DNA from: Paraburkholderia sejongensis
GTDB taxonomy: Bacteria > Pseudomonadota > Gammaproteobacteria > Burkholderiales > Burkholderiaceae
Length of the DNA stretch: 64,000 nt
Reading direction: 5' to 3'
Assembly (NCBI RefSeq): GCF_020880815.1
Contig: NZ_JAJITD010000003.1
Location: 434,001-498,000 of the forward strand
Both the position numbers and the translations under genes were made by a program. Positions 1 through 7,644 of this stretch are shown piece by piece. The notes under the pieces were generated by a model, which searched no databases, was not told the origin of the DNA, and saw only the letters and a list, made by a program, of their open reading frames with translations. The first letter of the stretch is position 1; each line of letters begins with the position of its first letter.

Positions 1-1058
1 ATGCCGAGCCGCGTGACGAAGTTCTGCGCTTGCAGCCGCCGCAGCGCGTGGGCGGCGGTGTTTTTGGTTGCGGACTTGCCGGTTGCCGCGGCGAGCTTGC
101 CGAGGCTCGCGGTGCCGTGCAGATCCGTTTCGCCGCGCGCGAGCATCGTCATCACCGCCTGATCCGCCCGGTTCAGCTCGCTCCATTGCCGCAGAAAATG
201 GTCGTCCGAGAACACCGACGCTTTGGTATGAGCCAGCGCGGCGGCGTCGCCCTGCGGCTGGTAGAGCATGTAACGCTCGACGAAGCGCTTGAAAAATTCC
301 GGCGTGCGATGCAGTTCCTCGAACGCGAGCCGGCCCTGCGCGAGCGTCAGCCGGTGACGCGCCATGCTGTTCATCAGCTTGATCGTGAATGCGACGAACT
401 CGTCGCCGAGCAGCGGGAACGGCTCCAGTGCAGCCCAGTTGTAGAACGGTTCGGATGCGCGCGCGAACATCTCGCGCAGCGTGGTCTCCGAACTGCCTGC
501 GAAAATCACCTTGATGCGCTCCTTGCGGATGTCGAGCGCTGCCCGCAGCGCATGCGCGAAATCGGCGTGCTCCGCGCGCGCCAGCACCTGCGCCTCGTCG
601 ATCACGAGCAGCAGCGGCTTTTTCTGCCTGTCGAGCTGGCGCAGCACTTCTCGCAGCGCGCCGGCGCGGTCCGCGTCGGCCGCGCCGAGTTCCGCCTCCA
701 GCGAACCCTCCGCACCCGCAACCTTTGCGCTCGCCTTGATCTTGCGCACCGGCTTGCCGAGTTTCGTGAGCACCGCCTTCACACCTTGCGGCGCGAGCGC
801 GTCGGAGAGTGCGGCGATCAACGCGACGTCGGGCGACGAGCGGTTGTCCCACAGATTCGTGTAAGCGACGAGGTAGCCGTGTTCGAGCGCCGCCGGCAAC
901 AGGTCGCGCCGCAGAAACTCGGTCTTGCCCATGCGTCGGCGCGCGAACAGCCCGCGCGCCGACGATAGTTTCAGCCCGAAAGCCTGCAGATAGCCTTCGG
1001 CAAGCTCCGGCCGCGCGAAATGCCACGGGTCCGGCGCCGGGGTATCAAGGAGTTTCAT
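1..1058 (-). CDS. AAA-type ATP-binding protein (partial, C-terminus off the left edge)
   Basis: The reading frame opens with ATG at 1058 and stays open to the window edge (352 codons visible), so the C-terminus is missing. A Walker A-like motif (ARRRMGKT, about residue 40) and a Walker B motif (LLLVIDEAQ, about residue 150) identify a STAND/ExeA-like P-loop ATPase. A helical region follows, and the visible end (LGKLAAATGKSATKNTAAHA) looks like the start of a winged helix. Proteins of this build are usually standalone ATPases linked to transposition, phage or regulatory functions; nothing nearby fixes the role. Upstream is an unusual cluster of GTATCA/TGATAC motifs. The family call is fair; the biological role is unknown. 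Confidence 0.7.
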   Translation of the reverse strand, partial: MKLLDTPAPDPWHFARPELAEGYLQAFGLKLSSARGLFARRRMGKTEFLRRDLLPAALEHGYLVAYTNLWDNRSSPDVALIAALSDALAPQGVKAVLTKLGKPVRKIKASAKVAGAEGSLEAELGAADADRAGALREVLRQLDRQKKPLLLVIDEAQVLARAEHADFAHALRAALDIRKERIKVIFAGSSETTLREMFARASEPFYNWAALEPFPLLGDEFVAFTIKLMNSMARHRLTLAQGRLAFEELHRTPEFFKRFVERYMLYQPQGDAAALAHTKASVFSDDHFLRQWSELNRADQAVMTMLARGETDLHGTASLGKLAAATGKSATKNTAAHALRRLQAQNFVTRLG

Positions 1059-1099
1059 CAGAAATAAGAAGTATCAAAACCGGTGATACCTGATGATAC
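1042..1099 (-). promoter_or_regulatory. Cluster of GTATCA/TGATAC motifs at the start of the ATPase gene (putative operator)
   Basis: GTATCA occurs at 1042-1047 and 1071-1076, and its complement TGATAC at 1084-1089 and 1094-1099. The middle pair forms a 6-bp inverted repeat separated by 7 bp, lying 13-31 bp upstream of the ATPase start codon. The 10-bp step between the last two copies is one helical turn. The layout resembles an autoregulatory operator; this is inferred from pattern only. Confidence 0.4.
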
Positions 1100-1155
1100 C
1101 GGCGCCGCCCGCCGACGTAAATGCGGTTTGGAAATCGGACTGTAGCGTCTCGTCG

Positions 1156-2538
1156 TCAGCGCGCCTCGACCGCATCGGCACGCGCGATACCCGCGCTCGC
1201 GCGGCGCCCCGCCCCACGCTCGCCCAGCTCGTGCAACGGCGTCCGGTAGGTCTCCCGCGCGGTCCACGCGGCGAGCGCCGCGACCGCGGTGATCACCAGC
1301 GTGACGGTGCCGATCAACAGCGGAATGTTCGGCGTGCCCGGCGGCGCGATCGCGGCGAACAGCGACGGCAGCAGCGCGGTCAATGCCATCCCGACGTTCT
1401 GCCCGATCGACATCGCCGACACGCGGGTACGGGTCGGAAACAGCTCGGGCATGAAGCTCGGAAACACCGCATTGAAGCCCTGATAGACGATGCCCCACAT
1501 CAGCACCGAGGTGACGATCGCAAGCGGGGCGTTGCCCGCGCTGATCGCATACAGATAGACATACGACAGCAAGCCCGCGCCCAACGACCCGACGACCACC
1601 GGAATCCGCCGCCCGATCCGGTCGGACAGGCGGCCGACAAACGGAATCACGATCACCGCGACGATGTTGCCGACCAGCGGTATCACCAGATACGTGTTCG
1701 GGTGAAAGCCGATCCCGTAAGCCGGCTGCACCGCGTACGCGGCGCCGAAAATCGTCGCGACCATCGCGATCACCGCGGCCGACGCCATCACCGCGATACG
1801 CACGATGTCGCGCCAGCTTTCCCGAAACGCGACCCGGATCGGCGACTCGGGAAGTGCACGCTGCGCGCCTTCGTCGATAAAAGCTCGCGACTCCTGAACA
1901 TTGCGGCGAATCACATAGCCGGCCACCAGCACGAACGCGCTGAGCAGGAACGGGATGCGCCAACCCCAGGACGCGAACGCATCGGCGGGCAGCCAGTACG
2001 CGAGCGGCATGAAGATCGCCGCCGCGAAAATCTGGCCTGCCTGGGTGCCTTGCAGCGCGAAGCTCGCGTAATAGCCGCGTCGCCCGAATGGCGCCTGTTC
2101 GAGAATCATCGAACTGGCGCCGGAGATTTCCCCGGCCACCGCGAAGCCCTGGATCAGACGCAGCACGACCAGCGCGATCGGCGCGGCGATGCCGATCTGC
2201 TGATAGGTCGGCAGCAGACCGACCGCGAACGTCGACACGCCCATCAGGAACATGCACAGCAACAGCAGATGCTTGCGCCCGTGCGTGTCGCCGCGGCGCC
2301 CGAGCACGAAGCCGCCGATCGGCCGCGCGACGTAGCCCACCCCGTAAGTCGCGAGCGACGCGACGATCGCGAGTTTCGGGTTGCCATGCGGGAAGAACAG
2401 TTGCGGGAACACCATCGACGCGGCCTGTGCGTAGATGAAGAAGTCATAGTATTCGAGCACTGAGCCGATCCAGCCGCTCGCGGTCGCGCGCCTCGTTTGC
2501 TGGCGCGATGGCGCCTGGATTTTTCCTTCGATGTCCAT
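1156..2538 (-). CDS. MHS-family MFS transporter (shikimate/organic-acid:H+ symporter type)
   Basis: A 460-residue inner-membrane permease of normal length for the metabolite:H+ symporter branch of the major facilitator superfamily. The start (GSVLEYYDFFIYAQAA) is the hallmark first helix of MHS proteins. A loop 2-3 motif near residues 83-90 (GRRGDTHGRKH) and about 12 hydrophobic segments are visible. It lies downstream of the shikimate-dehydrogenase-like gene on the same strand (97-bp gap), opposite an IclR regulator, so uptake of shikimate, quinate or a related hydroxyaromatic precursor is plausible. The substrate is an inference; the family is clear. Confidence 0.85.
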   Translation of the reverse strand: MDIEGKIQAPSRQQTRRATASGWIGSVLEYYDFFIYAQAASMVFPQLFFPHGNPKLAIVASLATYGVGYVARPIGGFVLGRRGDTHGRKHLLLLCMFLMGVSTFAVGLLPTYQQIGIAAPIALVVLRLIQGFAVAGEISGASSMILEQAPFGRRGYYASFALQGTQAGQIFAAAIFMPLAYWLPADAFASWGWRIPFLLSAFVLVAGYVIRRNVQESRAFIDEGAQRALPESPIRVAFRESWRDIVRIAVMASAAVIAMVATIFGAAYAVQPAYGIGFHPNTYLVIPLVGNIVAVIVIPFVGRLSDRIGRRIPVVVGSLGAGLLSYVYLYAISAGNAPLAIVTSVLMWGIVYQGFNAVFPSFMPELFPTRTRVSAMSIGQNVGMALTALLPSLFAAIAPPGTPNIPLLIGTVTLVITAVAALAAWTARETYRTPLHELGERGAGRRASAGIARADAVEAR

Positions 2539-2634
2539 CTGGGGTCTCCTGATTGATGTTTGATATTCGAGTCAGTGCCGTGGCCACGCCCGCGCGCCGC
2601 CCACGCATCGGTGAGCGAGCATTGGCACGGACGA

Positions 2635-3444
2635 TTACGCGCCAGGCGGCGTGATGTTCATGAACGCGCCGAGGTTGCCGAACTGGCCCATCGCCATCTC
2701 GGCACCGGTCTGAATCCGGCAGCCGGCGCGGTGAGCGAGCGCCAGAAAGCGCGTGATTTCAGGGGTCGTCACGACATCCGCGACCAGCGTGCCGGCGCGC
2801 AGCGTCGCGAGCTTTTCCTGCGCGACCGGCAGCGCGTCGTTGCCGGCCATCCCGGCCGGCGACGCGTTGACGACCAGATCGAACGCTCCGAGCGAATCGA
2901 ACTGCAAAGTCGTCGCCACCGCCGGGAAGCGCGTGGCCAGCAGTGCGGCCAGTTGCTGCGCGCGCGCCGCATCGAGGTCGGCGAGCGTCAGGCCGGCGAC
3001 GCCCTGCTCGCACAGCGACCACGCGATCGCGCTGCCGGCGCCGCCCGCACCGACGATCAGCGCGCGCTTGCCGTGCGCTTCGAAGCCGTTGCGCCGCGCC
3101 GCGTTGATAAAGCCGTCGCCGTCGACCATGTCGCCGACCAGCGTGCCGTCGGCTTCGCGGCGGATCACGTTCACGCAGGCGAGCGAGCGCGCCCGTTCGC
3201 TCAGCGCGTCGAGATACTTCGCGATCTCGTGTTTGTACGGAACGGTGACCACGCAGCCGCGCAGATTGCGCCATGCGCGCAGCGTGGCGACGAATTGGCC
3301 GAGCGAATCGCGCTCGAGATCGATCGGGATCATCGACGCGTTTTTGTTATGGCGAGCGAACCACGCATTGAAGTTCTCCGGGGATTTCACCTGCGCAATC
3401 GGAGAACCAACGATGGCCAACAGCTCGGTCGTACCGCTAATCAT
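2635..3444 (-). CDS. Shikimate/quinate dehydrogenase-like (AroE paralogue)
   Basis: A 269-residue protein with the two-domain AroE architecture: an N-terminal substrate domain (VTVPYK holds the expected catalytic Lys) and a Rossmann domain with GAGGAGSA near residue 125. The start at 3444 (MISGTTELLAIVGSP) was chosen because longer versions would run through the intergenic palindrome at 3548. The canonical SxS substrate motif of AroE (HSxSP) is replaced by AQVKSP, and the usual NTD element reads MVDGDG, so this is probably not the housekeeping AroE. Its neighbours, an MHS transporter and a divergent IclR regulator, suggest a catabolic dehydrogenase acting on a shikimate- or quinate-like compound. 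Confidence 0.75.
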   Translation of the reverse strand: MISGTTELLAIVGSPIAQVKSPENFNAWFARHNKNASMIPIDLERDSLGQFVATLRAWRNLRGCVVTVPYKHEIAKYLDALSERARSLACVNVIRREADGTLVGDMVDGDGFINAARRNGFEAHGKRALIVGAGGAGSAIAWSLCEQGVAGLTLADLDAARAQQLAALLATRFPAVATTLQFDSLGAFDLVVNASPAGMAGNDALPVAQEKLATLRAGTLVADVVTTPEITRFLALAHRAGCRIQTGAEMAMGQFGNLGAFMNITPPGA

Positions 3445-3547
3445 GAATGGCACCGGACGGTTATTGCGAAAGGCCCCCATGTTGCGACCCGGCCCGTTCG
3501 CGGACAACGCCGCGATCGGGGTGATCGACCAATTAGCGCAATTGCAA

Positions 3548-3560
3548 TGCGATAATCGCA
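3548..3560. promoter_or_regulatory. Perfect palindrome TGCGATAATCGCA, putative IclR operator
   Basis: Six-base arms flank a single central A, 27 bp upstream of the IclR start and about 100 bp upstream of the dehydrogenase start. A second small palindrome (GCAATTGC, 3538-3545) lies beside it. IclR proteins commonly bind such sites between themselves and divergent targets. Binding is inferred. Confidence 0.5.
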
Positions 3561-3587
3561 CCCCTTTTACGCGTTACAGGCCAAATC

Positions 3588-4361
3588 ATGGCTTCACCGC
3601 TCATTCACGAGCGCGATCTGATCGTCGGTTTGCAGAAGGGTCTGGCGATCATTCAGCTATTTACCGAGGACACGCCGCGCCTGAGCGTCGCCGATGTCGC
3701 GCGCCTCGCCGGTCTTACGCATAGCGCCGCGCGGCGCTTTCTGCTCACGCTCGTGCATGACGGCTACGCGCAAACCGACAGCCGCAAGTACTGGCTCACC
3801 GCGCGAACGCTGCGCCTGGGTCAGGCTTACGTGGACTCCGCGCGGCTGCCGCGGATGCTGCGGCCGATCGTCGAAAAGGTCGCGGCCGAAACGCGCGAGC
3901 ATGTGTCGGTCGCGGTGCACGACGGCGACGAGGTCGTGCATATCGTGCGCAGCCGGATCGCGAATGTGTCGTCGCTGTCGATCCGCCAGGGCTACCGGCT
4001 GCCGATGTATTGCACCGGCAGCGGCCGCCTGTGGCTCGCCTCGCTGCCCGACGCGGAGGTGGACGCGTATCTGGCGCGGGTCGAGCGCAAGGCGCTGACG
4101 CCGTTTACGCGGACCTCGGTCGACGAGATCAAGGCGGTCGTCGAGCAGATCCGCGAGCAGGGGTATGCGGAGCTCGATCAGGAATACGAAGTCGGGATGC
4201 GCATTCTCGGCGTGCCGCTGACCAACCGCGCCGGCCAGATGCGCGCGAGTCTGACCATTACCACGCAGGTGTCGTCGCTGTCGCTCGCCGATATCCGCGA
4301 CCGGCATTTGCGCTACCTGTATGAAGGACAGGCGTTGCTGCGGCCGATCATCGATATCTGA
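3588..4361 (+). CDS. IclR-family transcriptional regulator
   Basis: 257 residues, typical for the family. An N-terminal winged helix (about residues 12-70; LSVADVARLAGLTHSAARRF is the HTH) is followed by the IclR effector domain, with MYCTGSGR and the later GYAELDQEYEVGMR segment that is characteristic of PcaU/PcaR/PobR-like members. Transcribed away from the AroE-like dehydrogenase and MHS transporter across a palindromic intergenic region, it is the likely local regulator responding to the transported substrate. The likeness to aromatic-pathway IclR proteins suits a protocatechuate or shikimate ligand, but that is inference. Confidence 0.88.
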   Translation: MASPLIHERDLIVGLQKGLAIIQLFTEDTPRLSVADVARLAGLTHSAARRFLLTLVHDGYAQTDSRKYWLTARTLRLGQAYVDSARLPRMLRPIVEKVAAETREHVSVAVHDGDEVVHIVRSRIANVSSLSIRQGYRLPMYCTGSGRLWLASLPDAEVDAYLARVERKALTPFTRTSVDEIKAVVEQIREQGYAELDQEYEVGMRILGVPLTNRAGQMRASLTITTQVSSLSLADIRDRHLRYLYEGQALLRPIIDI

Positions 4362-4423
4362 CAAGAAGCGCGCAACGCGCCGCGTGACGGCGATTGCGCT
4401 CCCGATGCTCCGCTTGCGCGCGC

Positions 4424-5335
4424 TCAGCCAGCGGCTAATGACGCCCGGCTCGCCAGATGATCGACCATCCGCCGCGCGGCCGGCTGCAACGCTTCCAGCT
4501 CCCGGAAACACACGACGAAGCGCCGCCGCGCCCACGGGTCCGTCAGCGGAATCGTCACGACGTCGAAAACCCGTTTGTAGGTTTCGCCGACCTCCAGCGG
4601 CACGACGCTGATCCCGAGCCTGGCCGCGACGACCCGGAACGCGGCGTCGAAGTTCGACACGATCACCCGATAGGAAACCGTGCGCCCCGCTTTGGCGGCC
4701 GCCCGCTGCAACATCGCGTGGACCGCGGTCGACGGCGGCATACCAACATGATCGAAAGCGAGCGTCTGCTCGAAGCGCAGCGATTTCATCTTCGCGAGCG
4801 GATGGCCGGGATAAACCGCGAGCGCGAGCCGGTCCTGCCGATACGGCAAATGCTGCAGGCCTTCCAGATCCGCGCCGTCCCAGCAGACCCCGACCGTCGC
4901 CGCGCCTTCGCGCAGTTGTCGAACCAGATCGATCGACAGACGCTCTTCGACATCGACGCGAATGTTCTGGTTATCCGGCTCGCGCATGAACGCGGCGATA
5001 TCGTCCAGCAGCACTTCGGCAATCGCGGAGGCGGTCGCGCAAATGCTGACGCTGCCTTTCAGACCGCTGCCGAATGCAGCGACGTCGCTCGCGATCCGGT
5101 CCATGGTAAACAGCACGTTGCGTGCGTGTTCCAGCAACGACAGGCCCGCGGCGGTCGGCTGAACGCCGCGGCGCGAGCGCGTGAGCAACGGCACGCCGAG
5201 GTCGGATTCGAGTTGGCCGATCCGCTTGCTGATCGCCGACGGCTCGATATGTTCTTCGTCGGCCGCGCGGCCCATGTTGCGGAACTCGCAAACGGCGACG
5301 AACAGCCTCAGCGTTTTCAGATCAATGTCTCTCAT
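4424..5335 (-). CDS. LysR-family transcriptional regulator
   Basis: 303 residues from ATG at 5335 (MRDIDLKTLRLFVAVCEFR). A frame extension to 5386 exists but adds residues unlike LysR N-termini. The winged HTH covers roughly residues 5-64 and the periplasmic-binding-like effector domain follows (about 92-295). It is divergent from the HMG-CoA-lyase/CoA-transferase/MFS operon with 132 bp between start codons, so it probably controls that operon. The ligand is unknown, possibly the imported acid or its CoA ester. Confidence 0.88.
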   Translation of the reverse strand: MRDIDLKTLRLFVAVCEFRNMGRAADEEHIEPSAISKRIGQLESDLGVPLLTRSRRGVQPTAAGLSLLEHARNVLFTMDRIASDVAAFGSGLKGSVSICATASAIAEVLLDDIAAFMREPDNQNIRVDVEERLSIDLVRQLREGAATVGVCWDGADLEGLQHLPYRQDRLALAVYPGHPLAKMKSLRFEQTLAFDHVGMPPSTAVHAMLQRAAAKAGRTVSYRVIVSNFDAAFRVVAARLGISVVPLEVGETYKRVFDVVTIPLTDPWARRRFVVCFRELEALQPAARRMVDHLASRASLAAG

Positions 5336-5367
5336 TGGTGTGTCTGCCTGCCCTGACTTTCCATTTC

Positions 5368-5384
5368 GGAATCTTAACGGTTCC
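5368..5384. promoter_or_regulatory. GGAA-N9-TTCC inverted repeat, possible LysR-type binding site
   Basis: The divergent region between the LysR gene and the HMG-CoA-lyase-like gene holds GGAATCTTAACGGTTCC, an interrupted dyad of the size LysR proteins use, placed about 33 bp upstream of the regulator start. The downstream operon has a good ribosome site (CAGGAG) before its ATG. Function is inferred from position and symmetry. Confidence 0.35.
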
Positions 5385-5467
5385 AAAATACCTCTTTATG
5401 TCTTTTGCGGAAAGCCTAGAGTGACTCCATCGCCGGCGCCCACGACCGGCAGTATTCAGGAGACTTT

Positions 5468-6415
5468 ATGCCCGCTTTCCCGAGCAGCGTCGTCATTCGC
5501 GAAGTGGGTTTGCGCGACGGCTTGCAAAGTATTCAAAGCATTCTTGCGACCGAACAAAAAATCGAATGGATCGCCGATGCATATGCGGCCGGCCAACGCG
5601 AGATCGAAGTCGGCTCGTATGTGCCGGCCAGACTTCTGCCGCAACTTGCGGACACCGCCGAACTCGTCGCCTATGCGAAAACCCAGCCGGGACTACGCGT
5701 GTCTGTACTCGTGCCTAATCTGAAAGGCGCCGAACGCGCAATCGAATCGCAAGCCAATCTGATGCTGGTGCCGCTTTCCGCGAGTCACGCGCATAGCGTC
5801 GCCAATCTGCGCAAAACGCCCGACGAAGTGATCGCGGAAGTCGCCCGCATCCGCGCGGCACGCGATGCGGCCGGCTCGAAAACGCTGATCGAAGGCGGGA
5901 TCGGTACCGCGTTCGGCTGCACGCTCCAGGGCGCGGTCGAGCAAACCGAAGTGCTCCGCTGCATGCAAAAACTGCTCGATGCGGGCGCCGATTACGTGAG
6001 CATCGCCGATACGGTCGGCTACGCCGGACCCGCGGCCGTGCGCGAACTGTTCGGCAAGGCCCGCGCGCTTGCCGGCGAGCGCTTCTGGTGCGGCCACTTC
6101 CACGACACCCGCGGTCTCGCGCTCGCGAACGTCTATGCGGCGCTCGAGGCCGGCGTGACCCGGTTCGACGCGACGCTCGCCGGCATCGGCGGCTGCCCGC
6201 ATGCACCGGGCGCGAGCGGCAATGCCGCGAGCGAAGACCTCGCGTTCATGCTGGCCGACATGGGCATTGCGACCGGCATCGATATCGCGCGCCTGCTGCG
6301 CTTGCGCGCGAAAGTCGCCGGCTGGCTTTCCTCCGAAACACTGCATGGCGCGCTGTGGCGCGCGGGTTTGCCGAAAACCTTCGCGCCAGCGCCGACTGCA
6401 ACACTCAATGCATGA
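5468..6415 (+). CDS. Hydroxymethylglutaryl-CoA lyase family protein
   Basis: 315 residues, normal for bacterial MvaB-type lyases, which split 3-hydroxy-3-methylglutaryl-CoA into acetoacetate and acetyl-CoA. Family motifs are present: the N-terminal substrate loop (REVGLRDGLQ), the two-His metal motif HFHDTRG (most relatives have HCHD), and the signature loop GIGGCPHAPGASGN carrying the catalytic Cys and metal-binding Asn. It is the first gene of an operon with a class III CoA-transferase (7-bp gap) and an MFS transporter, suggesting that an imported free acid is activated to CoA and cleaved here. A related branched acyl-CoA could be the true substrate. Confidence 0.87.
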   Translation: MPAFPSSVVIREVGLRDGLQSIQSILATEQKIEWIADAYAAGQREIEVGSYVPARLLPQLADTAELVAYAKTQPGLRVSVLVPNLKGAERAIESQANLMLVPLSASHAHSVANLRKTPDEVIAEVARIRAARDAAGSKTLIEGGIGTAFGCTLQGAVEQTEVLRCMQKLLDAGADYVSIADTVGYAGPAAVRELFGKARALAGERFWCGHFHDTRGLALANVYAALEAGVTRFDATLAGIGGCPHAPGASGNAASEDLAFMLADMGIATGIDIARLLRLRAKVAGWLSSETLHGALWRAGLPKTFAPAPTATLNA

Positions 6416-6422
6416 GGCCACG

Positions 6423-7571
6423 ATGAACACCTCGAATCCGCTTCCTCTCGCCGGCGTGCGCGTGATCGAATTCACGCACATGGTCATGGGCCCGACCTGC
6501 GGGATGATCCTCGCCGACCTCGGCGCGGAAGTCATCAAGATCGAGCCGCCCGGCGGCGACAAGACCCGCAAACTGCCGGGTCTGGGCATCGGCTTTTTCC
6601 GCTCGTTCAACCGCAACAAGAAGAGCGTGGTGCTCGACATCACTACGCCGGACGGGCTCGCCGCCGCGGTCGAGCTGATCGGTCAATGCGACGTGATGCT
6701 GGAAAACTTCCGGCCCGGCCTGATGACGAAGCTCGGCCTCGACTATCAAACGCTATCGACGAAGTATCCGCAGCTGATCTACGTGTCGCACAAAGGCTTC
6801 CTGCCGGGTCCGTACGAAAAGCGCCTCGCGCTCGACGAAGTCGTGCAGATGATGGGCGGCCTGTCGTATATGACCGGACCGGCGGGCCGGCCGCTGCGCG
6901 CGGGAACCTCGGTCAACGACATCATGGGCGGCATGTTCGGCGCGATCGGCGTGCTGGCGGCATTGCGCGAACGCGACTCGACCGGGCGCGGCCAGGAAGT
7001 GCAGAGCGCGCTATTCGAAAACTGCGTCTTCCTGAGCAGTCAGCACATGCAGCAGTACGCGATGACCAGGGAACCGCCGCCGCCGATGCCGTCGCGGGTG
7101 TCCGCCTGGAGCGTCTACGACGTTTTCAACCTTGCCGGCGACGAACAGCTCTTTATCGGCGCGGTCAGCGACAAACAGTTCATCGCGTTGTGCGACGTGC
7201 TGGAGCGCCCCGATCTCGCGGCGCAGCCGCAATTCGCGAGCAACGCGCTGCGCGTCGCGGTACGGCCGGAACTGCTCGCGCGCCTCGCCGACATCCTCAA
7301 GCATCACCGCGCCGGCGAACTTTCCGCAAAGCTCGAAGCCGCCGGTATTCCGTACGCGCCGATCGTGCGCCCCGATCAGTTGCTCGACGATCCGCATCTG
7401 AAGGCAAGCGGCGGCCTCGTGCCGATGCAAACCGAAGACGGTCCCACCCAAGTCGTGCTGCTGCCGTTGCTGATGGGCGGACGCAGGCCCGGCGTGCGTC
7501 AGGCATTGGCGCGGGTCGGCGAACACACGCAGGAAATCCTCGCCCGTCTGAGCGGCCGGGCCGCGGCCTGA
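6423..7571 (+). CDS. Class III (CaiB/BaiF) CoA-transferase
   Basis: 382 residues from ATG at 6423. An alternative ATG at 6408 would overlap the preceding stop. The family start (PLAGVRVIEFTHMVMGP), the DLGAEVIKIEPPGGD segment and the expected catalytic Asp at residue 166 (SVNDIMGG) are visible. Such enzymes move CoA from a donor such as succinyl-CoA to a carboxylic acid. Position between an HMG-CoA-lyase-family gene and a permease makes the likely acceptor 3-hydroxy-3-methylglutarate or a similar dicarboxylate; mammalian SUGCT, of the same family, accepts glutarate and HMG. The acceptor is inferred. Confidence 0.87.
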   Translation: MNTSNPLPLAGVRVIEFTHMVMGPTCGMILADLGAEVIKIEPPGGDKTRKLPGLGIGFFRSFNRNKKSVVLDITTPDGLAAAVELIGQCDVMLENFRPGLMTKLGLDYQTLSTKYPQLIYVSHKGFLPGPYEKRLALDEVVQMMGGLSYMTGPAGRPLRAGTSVNDIMGGMFGAIGVLAALRERDSTGRGQEVQSALFENCVFLSSQHMQQYAMTREPPPPMPSRVSAWSVYDVFNLAGDEQLFIGAVSDKQFIALCDVLERPDLAAQPQFASNALRVAVRPELLARLADILKHHRAGELSAKLEAAGIPYAPIVRPDQLLDDPHLKASGGLVPMQTEDGPTQVVLLPLLMGGRRPGVRQALARVGEHTQEILARLSGRAAA

Positions 7572-7644
7572 CGATCGGCACAAACGCATCCCGACGCGCA
7601 CAGCAGCCAATAAGACCGCCGCGGGAGACATTCAGGAGACATTG

